64,000 nucleotides of DNA, taken from Comamonadaceae bacterium. Its GTDB lineage: Bacteria; Pseudomonadota; Gammaproteobacteria; Burkholderiales; Burkholderiaceae_C. Location: contig CANGNS010000017.1 of the NCBI GenBank assembly GCA_947455465.1, forward strand, positions 21,361-85,360. The letters are read 5' to 3'. Under the pieces are notes generated by a model. It made no database searches, was not told where the DNA came from, and worked only from the letters and a program-made list of their open reading frames with translations. Positions 35,276 through 46,176 of this stretch are shown piece by piece (positions within the stretch are counted from its first letter, which is position 1; each line of letters starts with the position of its first letter). Both the position numbers and the translations under genes were made by a program.

Positions 35276-35359
35276 CGCCACGGCCGCGCAATAACTTCAC
35301 GACCGACTACCCAAGCGCTGTTTCGTGACCGAGGGAGGTCGCGCGCCAGCCCCATACCG

Positions 35360-38110
35360 ATGCCACTTACCTTTCTGACCAAGCTCTTTGGAAGCCGCAA
35401 CGACCGCTTGCTCAAGCAATACCGTTCCACCGTGGCCCGCATCAACGCGCTGGAGTCGCCGCTGGAGAGCCTGTCGGACGAGGCCTTGCGTGGCAAAACC
35501 ACCGAGTTCAAAGCCCGTGTAGCCGCTGGCGAAACCCTGGACGCCATCTTGCCCGAGGCTTTTGCGGTGGTGCGCGAAGGCGCCAAGCGCGTCATGAAAA
35601 TGCGCCACTTTGACGTGCAACTCATGGGCGGCATGGCCTTGCACCAGGGCAAAATTTCCGAAATGGGCACCGGCGAGGGCAAAACCCTGACCGCCACCTT
35701 GCCCGTCTACCTCAATGCCCTGACCGGCCAAGGCGTGCACGTGGTCACCGTCAACGACTACCTGGCCGGGCGCGACGCGCGCTGGATGGGCCAGCTCTAC
35801 GGATTTCTGGGGCTGACGGTGGGCATCAACACCCCCCAGGCCCCGCGCGCCGAAAAACAGGCCGCCTACCAGTCCGACATCACCTACGGCACCAATAACG
35901 AATACGGCTTTGACTACCTGCGCGACAACATGGTCTACGAGGCGGGCGACCGGGTGCAGCGTGGGCTCAACTTTGCCATCGTGGACGAGGTGGACTCCAT
36001 CCTGATCGACGAGGCGCGCACGCCGCTGATCATCAGCGGGCAGGCCGAAGACCACACCGAGATGTACGTGGCGATCAACCGCGTCATCCCCGCGCTTAAG
36101 CGCCAAGAGGGCGAGCTAGATTTGCGCACCGGCGAGGGCGTGATCACGCCGGGCGATTTCACGCTGGACGAAAAATCCCAGCAGGTCTTTTTGACCGAGC
36201 AAGGCCATGAAAGCGCCGAGCGCTTGCTCGCGGGCCTGAACCTGATTCCAGCGGGCTCCTCGCTCTACGATCCGGCCAATATCGCGCTCATGCACCATGT
36301 GTACGCGGCTTTGCGCGCCAACCACCTCTACCACCGCGACCAGCACTATGTGGTGCAGGACGGCGAGATCGTCATCGTGGACGAATTTACCGGCCGCCTG
36401 ATGACCGGGCGGCGCTGGAGCGACGGTCTGCACCAGGCCGTCGAGGCCAAAGAGGGCGTTGCCATCCAGGCTGAAAACCAGACGCTGGCCTCCATCACCT
36501 TCCAGAACTACTTTCGCCTGTACAACAAGCTCTCGGGCATGACCGGCACGGCGGACACCGAGGCCTACGAGTTCCAGGAAATTTATGGTTTGGAGACGGT
36601 GGTCATCCCGCCCAACCGCCCCAGCCGTCGCCAGGACCAGCTCGACCGCGTGTACAAAACCACAGCCGAAAAATACCAGGCTGCCATTGACGACATCCGC
36701 GAGTGCTACGAGCGCGGCCAGCCGGTGCTGGTGGGCACCACCTCGATCGAGAATTCCGAGATCATCGCCCAGCTGCTGACCCAAGAAAAGCTGCCCCACC
36801 AGGTGCTCAACGCCAAGCAGCATGCCCGCGAGGCGGACATCGTGGCCCAGGCCGGGCGCGCCAAGATGATCACGATTGCCACCAATATGGCGGGCCGCGG
36901 CACCGACATCGTGCTGGGCGGCAATATCCAAAAAGCACTGGACGAGGTGGCCGCCGACGAAGCCTTGGACGATGCGCAGCGCCAGGCGCGCCAAGCTGAG
37001 TTGCGCGCGCAGTGGGACGCAGACCATGCGCACATCACCGGCCTGGGGGGCTTGCGCATCATCGCCACCGAGCGCCATGAGTCGCGCCGTATTGACAACC
37101 AGCTGCGCGGCCGCTCGGGCCGCCAGGGCGACCCCGGCTCCTCGCGCTTTTACCTGAGCCTGGACGACGCGCTGATGCGCATCTTCGCCGGCGAGCGTGT
37201 CAAAGCCATCATGGACCGGCTCAAGATGCCCGAGGGCGAGGCCATCGAGGCGGGCATGGTCACGCGCAGCATCGAAAGCGCCCAGCGCAAAGTCGAGGCG
37301 CGCAATTTCGATATGCGCAAGCAGCTCCTGGAATACGACGACGTCTCCAACGACCAGCGCAAAGTGATTTACCAGCAGCGCAACGCGATTTTGGACGCCA
37401 CCGACTTGCAGGCCCAAATCACCTCGCTGCGCCACGGCAGCTTTGAAGACCTGGTGCGCGCTTATGTGCCGCCTGAGTCGGTCGAAGAGCAGTGGGACAT
37501 TGCCGCTTTGCAAAAACAACTGGCCGAGGAATGGGGCATTGCCCTGGACCTGGCCGCGACGGTAGCCCAGGCCGCGTCCATTACCGACGAGGACATCGTG
37601 CAGCAAGTGGTCGCTGCGGCTGACCAGGCTTTTGAAGACAAGGTTGCGCAAGTGGGCTTTGACAGCTTCACCCAGTTTGAGCGCATGGTGCTCTTGCAAA
37701 CCATCGACAGCCAATGGCGCGACCACCTCAGCGCCCTCGATTACCTGCGCCAGGGCATCCATTTGCGCGGCTACGCCCAAAAGCAGCCCAAGCAAGAGTA
37801 CAAGCGCGAGGCCTTTGAACTCTTTGGCCAAATGCTCGACTCGGTGAAAAACGAAGTCACCAAGATTTTGATGAACGTGCGCATCCAGTCGGCCGAACAA
37901 CTCGACGAGGCCGCCTTGGCCCTGGAGTCCAAGGGCGAAAACCTGAGCAACGTCACCTACACCGCCCCCACCGACACCGGCGAGCCCGAAACCATTGCTT
38001 TGGCCGACCTGGCCCCCAGCGCCGCAGCCCTACCGCGCGTAGGCCGCAACGAGCCCTGCCCCTGCGGGAGCGGGAAGAAATTTAAGCAATGCCACGGCAA
38101 ACTCGCCTGA
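35360..38110 (+). CDS. secA: Preprotein translocase ATPase SecA
   Basis: This 916-residue motor drives proteins through SecYEG. Visible: the N-terminal [16 protein letters not shown], nucleotide-binding [32 protein letters not shown] (DEAD-type Walker B), GTDIVLGGN, and [12 protein letters not shown]. The C-terminal zinc-binding SEC-C motif is [14 protein letters not shown], used to bind SecB. Length is normal. argJ begins ten bases after the stop. Confidence 0.98.
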   Translation: MPLTFLTKLFGSRNDRLLKQYRSTVARINALESPLESLSDEALRGKTTEFKARVAAGETLDAILPEAFAVVREGAKRVMKMRHFDVQLMGGMALHQGKISEMGTGEGKTLTATLPVYLNALTGQGVHVVTVNDYLAGRDARWMGQLYGFLGLTVGINTPQAPRAEKQAAYQSDITYGTNNEYGFDYLRDNMVYEAGDRVQRGLNFAIVDEVDSILIDEARTPLIISGQAEDHTEMYVAINRVIPALKRQEGELDLRTGEGVITPGDFTLDEKSQQVFLTEQGHESAERLLAGLNLIPAGSSLYDPANIALMHHVYAALRANHLYHRDQHYVVQDGEIVIVDEFTGRLMTGRRWSDGLHQAVEAKEGVAIQAENQTLASITFQNYFRLYNKLSGMTGTADTEAYEFQEIYGLETVVIPPNRPSRRQDQLDRVYKTTAEKYQAAIDDIRECYERGQPVLVGTTSIENSEIIAQLLTQEKLPHQVLNAKQHAREADIVAQAGRAKMITIATNMAGRGTDIVLGGNIQKALDEVAADEALDDAQRQARQAELRAQWDADHAHITGLGGLRIIATERHESRRIDNQLRGRSGRQGDPGSSRFYLSLDDALMRIFAGERVKAIMDRLKMPEGEAIEAGMVTRSIESAQRKVEARNFDMRKQLLEYDDVSNDQRKVIYQQRNAILDATDLQAQITSLRHGSFEDLVRAYVPPESVEEQWDIAALQKQLAEEWGIALDLAATVAQAASITDEDIVQQVVAAADQAFEDKVAQVGFDSFTQFERMVLLQTIDSQWRDHLSALDYLRQGIHLRGYAQKQPKQEYKREAFELFGQMLDSVKNEVTKILMNVRIQSAEQLDEAALALESKGENLSNVTYTAPTDTGEPETIALADLAPSAAALPRVGRNEPCPCGSGKKFKQCHGKLA

Positions 38111-38119
38111 GACCGCACC

Positions 38120-39349
38120 ATGCATGTTGATTTAGCGCCCCCCAACCCCGCCCAACTTTTCCCTATTGCCGGTGTGCGCATCGGCGTGGTGCAGGCCGGT
38201 ATCCGCAAGGCGGACCGCAAGGACTTGACGGTGTTTTTGCTGGACGAGGGCACCAGCGTGGGAGCGGCCTTTACCGCCAACCGCTTTTGCGCCGCGCCGG
38301 TGCAGGTGTGCCAGGCGCATTTGGCGGCGGGTGGGCAAATTCGGGCCTTGCTGATCAACACGGGCAATGCCAACGCCGGCACCGGCGCCGATGGCTTGGC
38401 GCGCGCGCGCAGCACTTGCGAGGCGCTGGCGCAGCGCCTGGGCGTCTCGGCGCAGCAGGTTTTGCCGTTTTCGACGGGCGTGATCATGGAGCCGCTGCCC
38501 AGCGAGCGCATCGTGGCCGGGCTCGATGCCGCCATCGCTGCCGCTGGCTCGGCGCATTGGCTCGATGCGGCCCAAGGCATCATGACCACCGACACGGTGC
38601 CCAAGGCCTACGGCGCGCAGCTGCCATTGGGTGGGCGCACCGTCAGCATCACCGGCATCAGCAAGGGCGCGGGCATGATCCGGCCCAATATGGCCACCAT
38701 GCTGGGCTTTATCGCTACCGACGCCTGCATCGCCCCGGCGCTGCTGCAGCCCCTGGCGCGCAGGCTGGCGCAGGCCAGCTTTAACCGCATCACGGTGGAC
38801 GGCGACACCTCGACCAACGATTCCTTGGTGCTGATGGCCAGCCACCAGGCGGGCAACCCCGTAATTGATTCGCTGGACAGCGCTGACGGCCAGGCGCTGT
38901 ACGCGGGCTTATTGGAGGTGGCGCTCAAACTCGCCCACGCCATCGTGCGTGACGGCGAGGGCGCCACCAAATTCATCACGGTGCAGGTCGACGGCGGCGC
39001 CAACACCGAGGAATGCAGCCGCGTGGCCTACGCGATTGCGCATTCGCCGCTGGTCAAAACCGCGTTTTTCGCCAGCGACCCCAACCTGGGCCGCATCTTG
39101 GCGGCCGTGGGCTACGCCGGCATTGCCGACCTGGACACCGACGGTATCGAGCTGTTTTTGGACGATGTGCACGTGGCCACCCGGGGCGGGCGCAACCCGG
39201 CCTACCAAGAGGCCGACGGCCAGCGCGTCATGCGCCAAAGCGAAATTCGGGTGCGCGTGGACCTGGGGCGCGGCCACACCAGCCACACCGTCTGGACTTG
39301 CGACCTGAGCCTCGATTACGTGCGCATCAACGCCGACTACCGCTCCTAA
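38120..39349 (+). CDS. argJ: Bifunctional glutamate N-acetyltransferase/amino-acid acetyltransferase (ArgJ)
   Basis: This 409-residue enzyme transfers acetyl groups from N-acetylornithine to glutamate in arginine synthesis. It is made as a precursor that self-cleaves at the Ala-Thr bond; the motif is visible as [13 protein letters not shown], with the Thr after Ala as nucleophile. [11 protein letters not shown] and [11 protein letters not shown] are also present. It lies between secA and a DUF815 ATPase, both on the same strand. Confidence 0.95.
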   Translation: MHVDLAPPNPAQLFPIAGVRIGVVQAGIRKADRKDLTVFLLDEGTSVGAAFTANRFCAAPVQVCQAHLAAGGQIRALLINTGNANAGTGADGLARARSTCEALAQRLGVSAQQVLPFSTGVIMEPLPSERIVAGLDAAIAAAGSAHWLDAAQGIMTTDTVPKAYGAQLPLGGRTVSITGISKGAGMIRPNMATMLGFIATDACIAPALLQPLARRLAQASFNRITVDGDTSTNDSLVLMASHQAGNPVIDSLDSADGQALYAGLLEVALKLAHAIVRDGEGATKFITVQVDGGANTEECSRVAYAIAHSPLVKTAFFASDPNLGRILAAVGYAGIADLDTDGIELFLDDVHVATRGGRNPAYQEADGQRVMRQSEIRVRVDLGRGHTSHTVWTCDLSLDYVRINADYRS

Positions 39350-39360
39350 GCACTGCCGCC

Positions 39361-40251
39361 ATGGACCATCCACCTGCCAACTGGACCCCGTTTTTGCAGC
39401 GCGCCGAGCGCTTTATGGACCGTGTGGAGGCCGCGCTGCGCCTCGATATCGAGCAGCCCGACTGGGGCAGCGCCATCGCTTTTCGCTACCGCAAGCGCGT
39501 CTCGGGGCAGGGCTATATTGCGCCGGTGCAGCATGTGGGCGCCATGGCGCTGGCGGACCTGAAGGAAATTGATATCCAGAAGGAAAAAATCCGCCGCAAC
39601 ACGGAGCAGTTTGTGCTGGGCCACAGCGCCAACAATGTGCTGCTCACCGGCGCGCGCGGCACGGGTAAATCCTCGCTGGTGCGCGCCTGCCTGAACACCT
39701 ACAGCGCACAAGGCCTGCGTTTGATCGAGGTGGACAAAAGCGATCTGATCGACTTGCCCGATATGGTGGACATCCTGGCGCAGCGGCCTGAAAAATTCAT
39801 CGTCTTTTGCGACGACATGAGCTTTGAGCATGGCGAGCCGGGCTACAAAGCGCTCAAGTCGGTGCTGGACGGTTCGGTCTCTGAAACCTCGGCCAATGTG
39901 CTGATATATGCCACCAGCAACCGGCGCCATTTGTTGCCCGAGTACATGTCCGAGAACCTCACTTACCAGCACACCGAAAGTGGCGAAGTGCACCCCGGCG
40001 AGGGCGTGGAGGAGAAAATTTCGCTCTCCGAGCGCTTTGGTCTGTGGGTCAGTTTCTACCCCTTTACGCAGGACGAATACCTCACCATCGTGGCGCAATG
40101 GCTCGATGCCTTGGGGATGCCAGAGGCTAAGCGCAGCCGTTTTCGTGAGGAGGCGCTGATCTGGTCTTTGGAGCGCGGCTCGCGCAGCGGGCGCGTGGCC
40201 TGGCAGTTTGCCAAAGACTTTGCCGGGCGCCTGGATCCGTCGGTCCCATGA
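39361..40251 (+). CDS. ATP-binding protein, DUF815 AAA family
   Basis: This is 296 residues from ATG 39361; the longer frame upstream runs through argJ. It is a small AAA-type ATPase with Walker A GARGTGKSSL and Walker B FIVFCDDMSFE, followed by the DUF815 marker ATSNRRHLLPEYM. Function is unknown; the family is common beside argJ and a Nudix gene in Burkholderiales. Its stop overlaps the next start by four bases. Confidence 0.88.
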   Translation: MDHPPANWTPFLQRAERFMDRVEAALRLDIEQPDWGSAIAFRYRKRVSGQGYIAPVQHVGAMALADLKEIDIQKEKIRRNTEQFVLGHSANNVLLTGARGTGKSSLVRACLNTYSAQGLRLIEVDKSDLIDLPDMVDILAQRPEKFIVFCDDMSFEHGEPGYKALKSVLDGSVSETSANVLIYATSNRRHLLPEYMSENLTYQHTESGEVHPGEGVEEKISLSERFGLWVSFYPFTQDEYLTIVAQWLDALGMPEAKRSRFREEALIWSLERGSRSGRVAWQFAKDFAGRLDPSVP

Positions 40252-40724
40252 ACGGCCCGCGCGCAGTCCAGGTGGCCGACGGCCATATTGCCCGCACCGA
40301 GGCCGGCGAGCGCAGCCTGACCGAAGTCGCCGTGGGCGTGCTGATCCGCCCTGACGGCAGTTTTTTGATGACCTCGCGCCCGGAGGGCAAAGCCTATGGC
40401 GGCTACTGGGAGTTTCCCGGCGGCAAAGTCGAAAGCGGCGAGTCCACCGAACAAGCCCTGTACCGTGAGCTGTACGAGGAGCTGGGCATTTGCGCCAGCC
40501 AGTGGGAGGCTTGGCGCAGCGAGGTAGTCGATTACCCCCATGCCCTGGTGCGTCTGAACTTCTTCAAGGTCAGCGCTTGGACGGGGCAGCTGCAAATGCG
40601 TGAAGGCCAGCAGGCCCAGTGGCAGCGTTTGCCGGTGCAAGTGGAGCCGGTTTTGCCCGGTGCTTTGCCGGTGCTTGGTTGGTTGCTCGCCGAATCGGGC
40701 AGCGCCAGCGATGCGCTCGCCTGA
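40248..40724 (+). CDS. Nudix hydrolase, MutT-like
   Basis: This is 158 residues with a complete Nudix box, from GGKVESGE to the REL-EELG core, around residues 60-80. The best match is MutT, which removes 8-oxo-dGTP from the nucleotide pool to prevent mutation. The C-terminal thiamine-phosphate-synthase-like domain seen in some MutT fusions is absent. It overlaps the ATPase gene by four bases and converges on yacG, 14 bases away. Confidence 0.88.
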   Translation: MNGPRAVQVADGHIARTEAGERSLTEVAVGVLIRPDGSFLMTSRPEGKAYGGYWEFPGGKVESGESTEQALYRELYEELGICASQWEAWRSEVVDYPHALVRLNFFKVSAWTGQLQMREGQQAQWQRLPVQVEPVLPGALPVLGWLLAESGSASDALA

Positions 40725-40738
40725 GGCGGGCGCGGGCT

Positions 40739-40951
40739 TTATTGCAGGGGCGGCCCGCCGTCCAGTTCGTCGCCCTCGGCGGGCGGTGCGGCTGCTACGC
40801 GGAAGGATTCGCTAGCCCAGGCGCCCAAATCGAGGTTTTTGCAGCGTTCACCGCAAAAAGGCCGGTAAGGGTTGCGCGCCGCATAGACGCTGTCGCCGCC
40901 GCACTGGGGGCAGCGCACTATTTTTTCAGGCACGGGCGCTGCGGCAGACAT
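40739..40951 (-). CDS. yacG: YacG, DNA gyrase inhibitor zinc protein
   Basis: This is 70 residues with start at 40951; the upstream frame is antisense of zapD. The zinc ligands are CPQC and FCGERC (four cysteines), and the conserved [18 protein letters not shown] follows. YacG binds GyrB and blocks gyrase activity. It is the last gene of the minus-strand operon and is 16 bp from zapD. Confidence 0.93.
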   Translation of the reverse strand: MSAAAPVPEKIVRCPQCGGDSVYAARNPYRPFCGERCKNLDLGAWASESFRVAAAPPAEGDELDGGPPLQ

Positions 40952-40967
40952 GCAAGACCGGCGCCGC

Positions 40968-41729
40968 TCAGGCGCACAGGGACAGTTCAAAAGGCGTGTC
41001 GGTCGGGTTGCTATAGAGCTTGCCGTCGGCCTCGTGGCGGACAAAACGGATGGAGGCCACCAAGCGGTTGGCGCTGATTTCGGGGATGGCGCCCAAGGTA
41101 GGGTCCAGCGCCAGGCGCAGCAGCTGAAAGGTGCGCCCTTGGGGCAGGTTTTGCTGGAACTGGCCGTTCAGGGCCACCATTTTTTGCGGCGCACCCGAGT
41201 CGCGCAGCAGGCCCAGCAGCAGGTGGATGCCATTAAACAGCGGGACCAGGCCGACCACCCAGTCGTGTAAATCGTGTTTACGCCGCTGAACACTGAGTTT
41301 TTGCCAGGCATGGTAGGCCGGCAGGTCAAATTCGCAGGTGCCGCCGGGGATGCTGGTGCGGCTGCGCAGGCTTTTGAGCCAGTCGTTTTCGCCCAGTTCC
41401 TGGCCCAGTTTGCCCGAGGCATTGGTCAGGTTGAGCAGGCATTCTTCGAGTTGCTCGAGCAAGCGCTCCAGGACTTCGGTGGCGATGGCCGGGTTGCCGC
41501 GGTAGGCGGCCATGGTTTGGCGCTGGCGGTCCAGGTCTTTGAGAACGTCGGTTTTGAGGTCCGCCCGGCCGCCGACGTTGAGGATTTCAAACAGCGTGAT
41601 CAGGGCGAAATGGTGGTCCAGCGCGTCATCGCGCTCCTGCAGCGTAAAGAGGCGGGCAAACAAATGCTCCAAACGCAAATAGGTGCGAATTTTTTCGTTA
41701 AACGGATATTCGTACAGAATCACGCGCAA
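40968..41729 (-). CDS. zapD: ZapD, FtsZ-bundling cell-division protein
   Basis: This is 253 residues with the conserved N terminus [21 protein letters not shown] and the [14 protein letters not shown] segment. ZapD binds the C-terminal tail of FtsZ and cross-links filaments at the division site. It is downstream of coaE (16 bp) and upstream of yacG, the usual order in beta- and gammaproteobacteria. Confidence 0.95.
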   Translation of the reverse strand: MRVILYEYPFNEKIRTYLRLEHLFARLFTLQERDDALDHHFALITLFEILNVGGRADLKTDVLKDLDRQRQTMAAYRGNPAIATEVLERLLEQLEECLLNLTNASGKLGQELGENDWLKSLRSRTSIPGGTCEFDLPAYHAWQKLSVQRRKHDLHDWVVGLVPLFNGIHLLLGLLRDSGAPQKMVALNGQFQQNLPQGRTFQLLRLALDPTLGAIPEISANRLVASIRFVRHEADGKLYSNPTDTPFELSLCA

Positions 41730-41745
41730 TTTTCCAGTGGCGGGA

Positions 41746-42348
41746 TCATATCTCTAAGTCGGGGAGCAACTGGCGCAATTGCGCCTTGAGCGCGTCAATT
41801 GTTGCCATTTCATTAAAAATAACGAAGTCTGCGCATTGGCGCCGGTAGCTGCGGCTGCTTTGGGCGGCCATGATTTGGCGCACCGCCGCAGGCTCCAGAC
41901 CGCTGCGCTGCCCGACGCGGGCAATTTGGGTCTCCTCGCTGCAATCGACCACCAGCACCCGGTCTAGTTGGGGCCGCCAGCGCGGCGATTCGGTCAGCAA
42001 GGGCAGGTCCAGCACGATGTAAGCCACCTTGTCCGCTTGCGCCTGCGCGCTTTGGCGGGCGATTTCGGCGCCAATCAGGGGGTGCAAGATGCTTTGGAGC
42101 TGGGCTTTGGCCTGGGCGTCGCTAAAAACCCGCGTACGCAGCACATCGCGGTCCAGTACGCCGGGCGCGGACAGCACCGAGGGCCCAAAGGCCTGGGCGA
42201 TGGCGGCCACGGCCGCTCCACCCGGTGCGGTGCAGGCTCTTGAAATGGCATCTGCGTCAATTACCACCGCGCCGCCTTGGGCCAGCAGGCTGCAGACTGT
42301 GCTTTTGCCGCTGCCGATGCCGCCGGTAACGCCCAAGCGCATACTCAT
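41746..42348 (-). CDS. coaE: Dephospho-CoA kinase
   Basis: This is 200 residues from ATG 42348 (an ATG two codons later is possible). It phosphorylates dephospho-CoA in the last step of CoA synthesis. The P-loop is GGIGSGKST near the N terminus; the LID and DLPLL segments are present. The start overlaps the pilD stop by four bases. Confidence 0.95.
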   Translation of the reverse strand: MSMRLGVTGGIGSGKSTVCSLLAQGGAVVIDADAISRACTAPGGAAVAAIAQAFGPSVLSAPGVLDRDVLRTRVFSDAQAKAQLQSILHPLIGAEIARQSAQAQADKVAYIVLDLPLLTESPRWRPQLDRVLVVDCSEETQIARVGQRSGLEPAAVRQIMAAQSSRSYRRQCADFVIFNEMATIDALKAQLRQLLPDLEI

Positions 42349-43199
42349 AGTCCCACCGCCTGCAGCACCGACGAGGGCCCAAAAAGCAGGCACACCAGGC
42401 CGGCGCCGCACAAAAACGGACCAAAAGGCATGATGCCGCCTTCGCGCAAGCCGCCGCGTATTTTGAGCCCGATGCCTACCAGCGCGCCGATGACCGAGGA
42501 CATCAGCACGATAGGCACCAGCGCGGTCCAGCCGAACCAGGCGCCCAGACAGGCCAGCAATTTAAAGTCTCCATAGCCCATGCCCTCTTTTCCGGTGGCC
42601 AGTTTGAAGGCCCAGTAAATGGACCACAAGGAAAGATAACCGACGATGGCGCCCCATAGCGCGCTGTCCAAGCTGACGCCCGTCCAGTGCTGGTTGGCGC
42701 CCAGCAAGCCCAGCCAGAGCAGGGGCAGGACGATGGCGTCGGGGAGCAAGGTGCTGTCCCAGTCGATCAGCGCCAGGCACAACAGGCCGGCGCAAAACGC
42801 CGCCCAGGCGGCAGCGGCCAGGCCCAGGCCCCACTGGGCGCCGCACCAGGCAAACAGCGCGGCGCTGGCCAACTCCACCGCGGGGTAGCGCAGGCCGATC
42901 GGCGCGCGGCAGGCCGCGCAGCGCCCGCCTTGCACGGCGTAGCTGAGTACAGGAATATTTTGGTGCCAGGCAATGGCCGCGCCGCAATGGGGACAGCGCG
43001 AGCGCGGGGTCCGCAAATTGAACGCGGGCGCCTCGGGGGCAGGGCCCTGGCCGCTGGCGGCGGCGATCTCGGCGTCCCACTGTAGCTGCATCATGCGCGG
43101 CAGGCGGTGGATGACGACGTTCAAAAAGCTGCCCACCAGCAGGCCGAGCAGGCCCGCCATCCAGGGCGCCAGCGCGAGCAGGTCGGCCGGGGCGCTCAA
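42345..43199 (-). CDS. pilD: PilD, type IV prepilin peptidase/N-methyltransferase
   Basis: This is 284 residues with about eight membrane helices. The N-terminal cytoplasmic loop has the zinc-type cysteines CPHC and CAAC. The catalytic aspartates are in DSTLLPD and the GYGDFK motif (GxGDxK). PilD cleaves the leader of type IV prepilins and methylates the new N terminus. Overlaps pilC and coaE by four bases on each side. Confidence 0.95.
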   Translation of the reverse strand: MSAPADLLALAPWMAGLLGLLVGSFLNVVIHRLPRMMQLQWDAEIAAASGQGPAPEAPAFNLRTPRSRCPHCGAAIAWHQNIPVLSYAVQGGRCAACRAPIGLRYPAVELASAALFAWCGAQWGLGLAAAAWAAFCAGLLCLALIDWDSTLLPDAIVLPLLWLGLLGANQHWTGVSLDSALWGAIVGYLSLWSIYWAFKLATGKEGMGYGDFKLLACLGAWFGWTALVPIVLMSSVIGALVGIGLKIRGGLREGGIMPFGPFLCGAGLVCLLFGPSSVLQAVGL

Positions 43200-44428
43200 A
43201 TTGTTTGCCCCATTTTGAACACCGGCAAGTACATAGCGACCATGATGCCGCCCACTACCACCCCCAAAAACGCGATCAAAAAGGGCTCGATCAGGCTGGA
43301 AATGCCGGCCACGGCGTCGTCCACCTCGGCCTCAAAGAACTCGGCCGATTTGGAGAGCATGAAATCCAGCGAGCCCGCCTCCTCGCCAATGGCCGCCATT
43401 TGCAAAACCATGGGCGGAAACAGGCCCGAGTCGGACATGGCGGCGGTCAGGGAGGTGCCTGTGGAGACCAGCTGGCGCATCCGCGTGGTGCCATCGGTGT
43501 ACTCTTGGTTGCCGGCGGCGCCGCCCACGGCCTCCAGGGCCTCGACCAGCGGCACACCGGCGGCAAACATGGTGGCCAGGGTGCGCGTCCAGCGCGCAAT
43601 GCAGGACTTGCGAATCAGCCCGCCAAACATGGGCAGGCGCAGCAGCAAACTGTCGCGTTTGGATTGCAGTTCGGGGCTGGCGCGCAACATGCGGGTGGCG
43701 ATGAAAAGCCCACCAAACAGGCCGCCAAACATCAAATACCAGTTGCGCACCACAAACTCGCTGATGCCGATCACGATCAGCGTCGGGCCAGGCAGCTGCC
43801 CGCCCATGGAAGAAAAAATTTGCTTAAACGCGGGCACTACAAACAGCATGATCACCGCCACCACGCCTAGGGCCACGGTCATCACGCCAATCGGGTAGGT
43901 CAGGGCTGATTTGATTTTGGATTTGACGCCTTCCATTTTTTCCATATAGGTGGCCAAGCGGTCCAGCAAGGTGTCCAAAATACCGGCTGCTTCGCCAGCG
44001 GCCACCAAATTGCAATACAGGTTGTCAAAGTACAGCGGGTGGCGCTTAAAGGCTACGCTCAGCGACGTACCCGTCTCGACATCGGTGCGAATGGTGGAGA
44101 CCAAGCGCGCCAAGCTGGCATTGGTGCTGCCCTGGCCCACGATGTCAAACGCCTGCAAAAGCGGAATGCCCGCTTTCATCATGGTGGAGAGTTGGCGCGT
44201 AAAGAGCGCTATTTCTTTGGGCTTGATGGTGGTGCCCCAGCCCGCGCCTTGTTTTTTCAGGGTGATGGCGCGCATGCCTTGTTTGCGCAATTGCTCTTTG
44301 GCAGCTGCTTCGCTGACGGCGCGCAACTGGCCGCGCATGGCCTGGCCCTTGCGGTCCTGGGCCTGCCACAGATAGAGTGCATCGGTGGCGGCGCCTTTGG
44401 CGCCTCGGGCTGCGGTTTGAGTTGCCAT
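43196..44428 (-). CDS. pilC: PilC, type IV pilus inner-membrane platform protein
   Basis: This 410-residue GspF-type protein has two repeated cytoplasmic domains (FTRQLSTMMKAGIPLLQAFD, and the second copy WTRTLATMFAAGVPLVEALE) each followed by membrane helices. It couples PilB ATPase motion to pilus assembly. It starts 17 bases after pilB. Confidence 0.95.
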   Translation of the reverse strand: MATQTAARGAKGAATDALYLWQAQDRKGQAMRGQLRAVSEAAAKEQLRKQGMRAITLKKQGAGWGTTIKPKEIALFTRQLSTMMKAGIPLLQAFDIVGQGSTNASLARLVSTIRTDVETGTSLSVAFKRHPLYFDNLYCNLVAAGEAAGILDTLLDRLATYMEKMEGVKSKIKSALTYPIGVMTVALGVVAVIMLFVVPAFKQIFSSMGGQLPGPTLIVIGISEFVVRNWYLMFGGLFGGLFIATRMLRASPELQSKRDSLLLRLPMFGGLIRKSCIARWTRTLATMFAAGVPLVEALEAVGGAAGNQEYTDGTTRMRQLVSTGTSLTAAMSDSGLFPPMVLQMAAIGEEAGSLDFMLSKSAEFFEAEVDDAVAGISSLIEPFLIAFLGVVVGGIMVAMYLPVFKMGQTI

Positions 44429-44445
44429 GGTGTGCCTCCCAGCAC

Positions 44446-46176
44446 TTATTCGTTGGTGACAGCGACGACTTCTTCGAGGGAGGTCAGTCCCATTTTGAAT
44501 TTATTGAGTGCCGCCCGGCGCAAGGAGCGTACCCCTTCGCGCTCGGACTGCGCAGCGATTTCCATGGACGAGCCGTCGCGCAAAATAATGCGCTGCAGCT
44601 CTTCGGTAATAGGCATCACCTGGTAAATGCCGACGCGCCCTTTGTAGCCGTTGTTGCAGGCCGAACAGCCCACGGGCTGGTAGGGCTTCCAGGAGCCGTC
44701 AATTTCGTCTTCGGTGATACCGGCTTCGAGCAGCGTTTTGCGCGGCAAATCCGCCTCTTTTTTGCATTTGGCGCACAGGCGGCGCGCCAGGCGCTGGGCG
44801 GTAATCAAGACCACGCTGGAGGCAATATTGAAAGGCGCCACGCCCATGTTGCGCAGGCGGGTGAGCGTGGTGGGCGCGTCATTGGTGTGCAGCGTGGAGA
44901 GCACCAGGTGGCCGGTTTGCGCCGCTTTCATGGCGATATCGGCCGTCTCCAGGTCGCGAATCTCGCCCACCATGATGATGTCCGGGTCCTGGCGCAAAAA
45001 GGATTTGAGCGCCGCGGCAAAAGTCAGGCCGGCCTTGTCGTTGACGTTGACCTGGTTGACCCCCGGCATATTGATCTCGGAGGGGTCTTCTGCGGTGGCA
45101 ATGTTCACGCCGGGCTGGTTGAGCAGGTTCAGGCAGGTGTACAGCGACACCGTCTTGCCCGAGCCGGTCGGGCCGGTCACCAAAATCATGCCATATGGGC
45201 GCGCAATGGCGCGCAGCAAGCGCTCTTTTTCCAGCTCCTCGTAGCCCAGCGCGTCAATGCCCAGCTTGGCGTTGCTGGGGTCCAAAATACGGATCACGAT
45301 TTTTTCGCCAAACAAGGTGGGCAGTGTGCTGACCCGGAAATCGATGGTTTTGTCCTTGGACATCTTCAGCTTCATGCGCCCGTCCTGCGGAATGCGCTTC
45401 TCTGAAATATCCATGCGCGAGATCACCTTGATGCGCGAGGCCAGCTTTTCCTTGATGACTGTCGGTGGCGTAGCGATTTCGCGCAGCTCGCCGTCGATGC
45501 GAAACCGCACCCGGTAGGTGAACTCGTAGGGCTCAAAGTGCAGGTCCGAGGCGCCCATTTGGAAAGCGTCATGCAGCATTTTTTGCAAAAAGCGCACGAT
45601 GGGCGAGTCATCGACCTCGCTGTCCACTTCGGTGGCTTCTGTTTCCTCCGGGGTCTCTTCCTGGTCTTGGAATTCGCTGTCGGCAAACACCGCCTCGTAC
45701 TTGCCTCCCTCGGACGGCGTGCTGCTTTCCAAAAACTTGACCAGCTTGTCGAATTCGACCACCACCCATTCCACGCGCCTTTGGGTGGCAAATTTGATTT
45801 TGTCCGCTGCGTCCTGGTTGGAAGGATCGGCGGTGGCGATCACCAAGGCATGGTTGCGCTTGCCCAACACCACCAGTTGAAACTCCTGGCAAATTTTGTC
45901 GTCCAGCAGCGTGGTGGGCAAAGCGTCGGGGCGCAGGGCGTGCAGGTCGAGCAGGGGGGCGCCAAAAGCGCTGGAAATCGATTGCGCCAAGGTCAGCGCC
46001 GAGACCGCGCCCGAGGCCACCAGTTCGGCGATAAAGCTGCTACCACTTTTCTGGGCGGCCGCTTGTATGCTTTGGGCCGTCGCTTTGTCCAGTTTGCCAG
46101 CGGTAATCAGGGTGCGGGCAATACCCGAGACACTGCTTGCGGCGTCTTTGGCCAATGGACTGGTGACATCGTTCAT
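44446..46176 (-). CDS. pilB: PilB, type IV pilus assembly ATPase
   Basis: This is a 576-residue GspE-type hexameric motor. It has an N-terminal MshEN/GspE-N domain, a Walker A GPTGSGKTVSLYT, an Asp box and Walker B DIIMVGEIRD, a His box STLHTNDAPTT, and a zinc-binding tetracysteine (CAKC and CSAC). It powers pilus extension. It starts four bases inside the end of the rhamnose gene rmlC, an unusual junction of sugar-nucleotide and pilus genes. Confidence 0.95.
   Translation of the reverse strand: MNDVTSPLAKDAASSVSGIARTLITAGKLDKATAQSIQAAAQKSGSSFIAELVASGAVSALTLAQSISSAFGAPLLDLHALRPDALPTTLLDDKICQEFQLVVLGKRNHALVIATADPSNQDAADKIKFATQRRVEWVVVEFDKLVKFLESSTPSEGGKYEAVFADSEFQDQEETPEETEATEVDSEVDDSPIVRFLQKMLHDAFQMGASDLHFEPYEFTYRVRFRIDGELREIATPPTVIKEKLASRIKVISRMDISEKRIPQDGRMKLKMSKDKTIDFRVSTLPTLFGEKIVIRILDPSNAKLGIDALGYEELEKERLLRAIARPYGMILVTGPTGSGKTVSLYTCLNLLNQPGVNIATAEDPSEINMPGVNQVNVNDKAGLTFAAALKSFLRQDPDIIMVGEIRDLETADIAMKAAQTGHLVLSTLHTNDAPTTLTRLRNMGVAPFNIASSVVLITAQRLARRLCAKCKKEADLPRKTLLEAGITEDEIDGSWKPYQPVGCSACNNGYKGRVGIYQVMPITEELQRIILRDGSSMEIAAQSEREGVRSLRRAALNKFKMGLTSLEEVVAVTNE

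Noticed and set aside
36116..37900. Minus-strand open frame of 594 codons inside secA
   Set aside because: Shadow of the secA reading frame; no recognisable domain or start signal.
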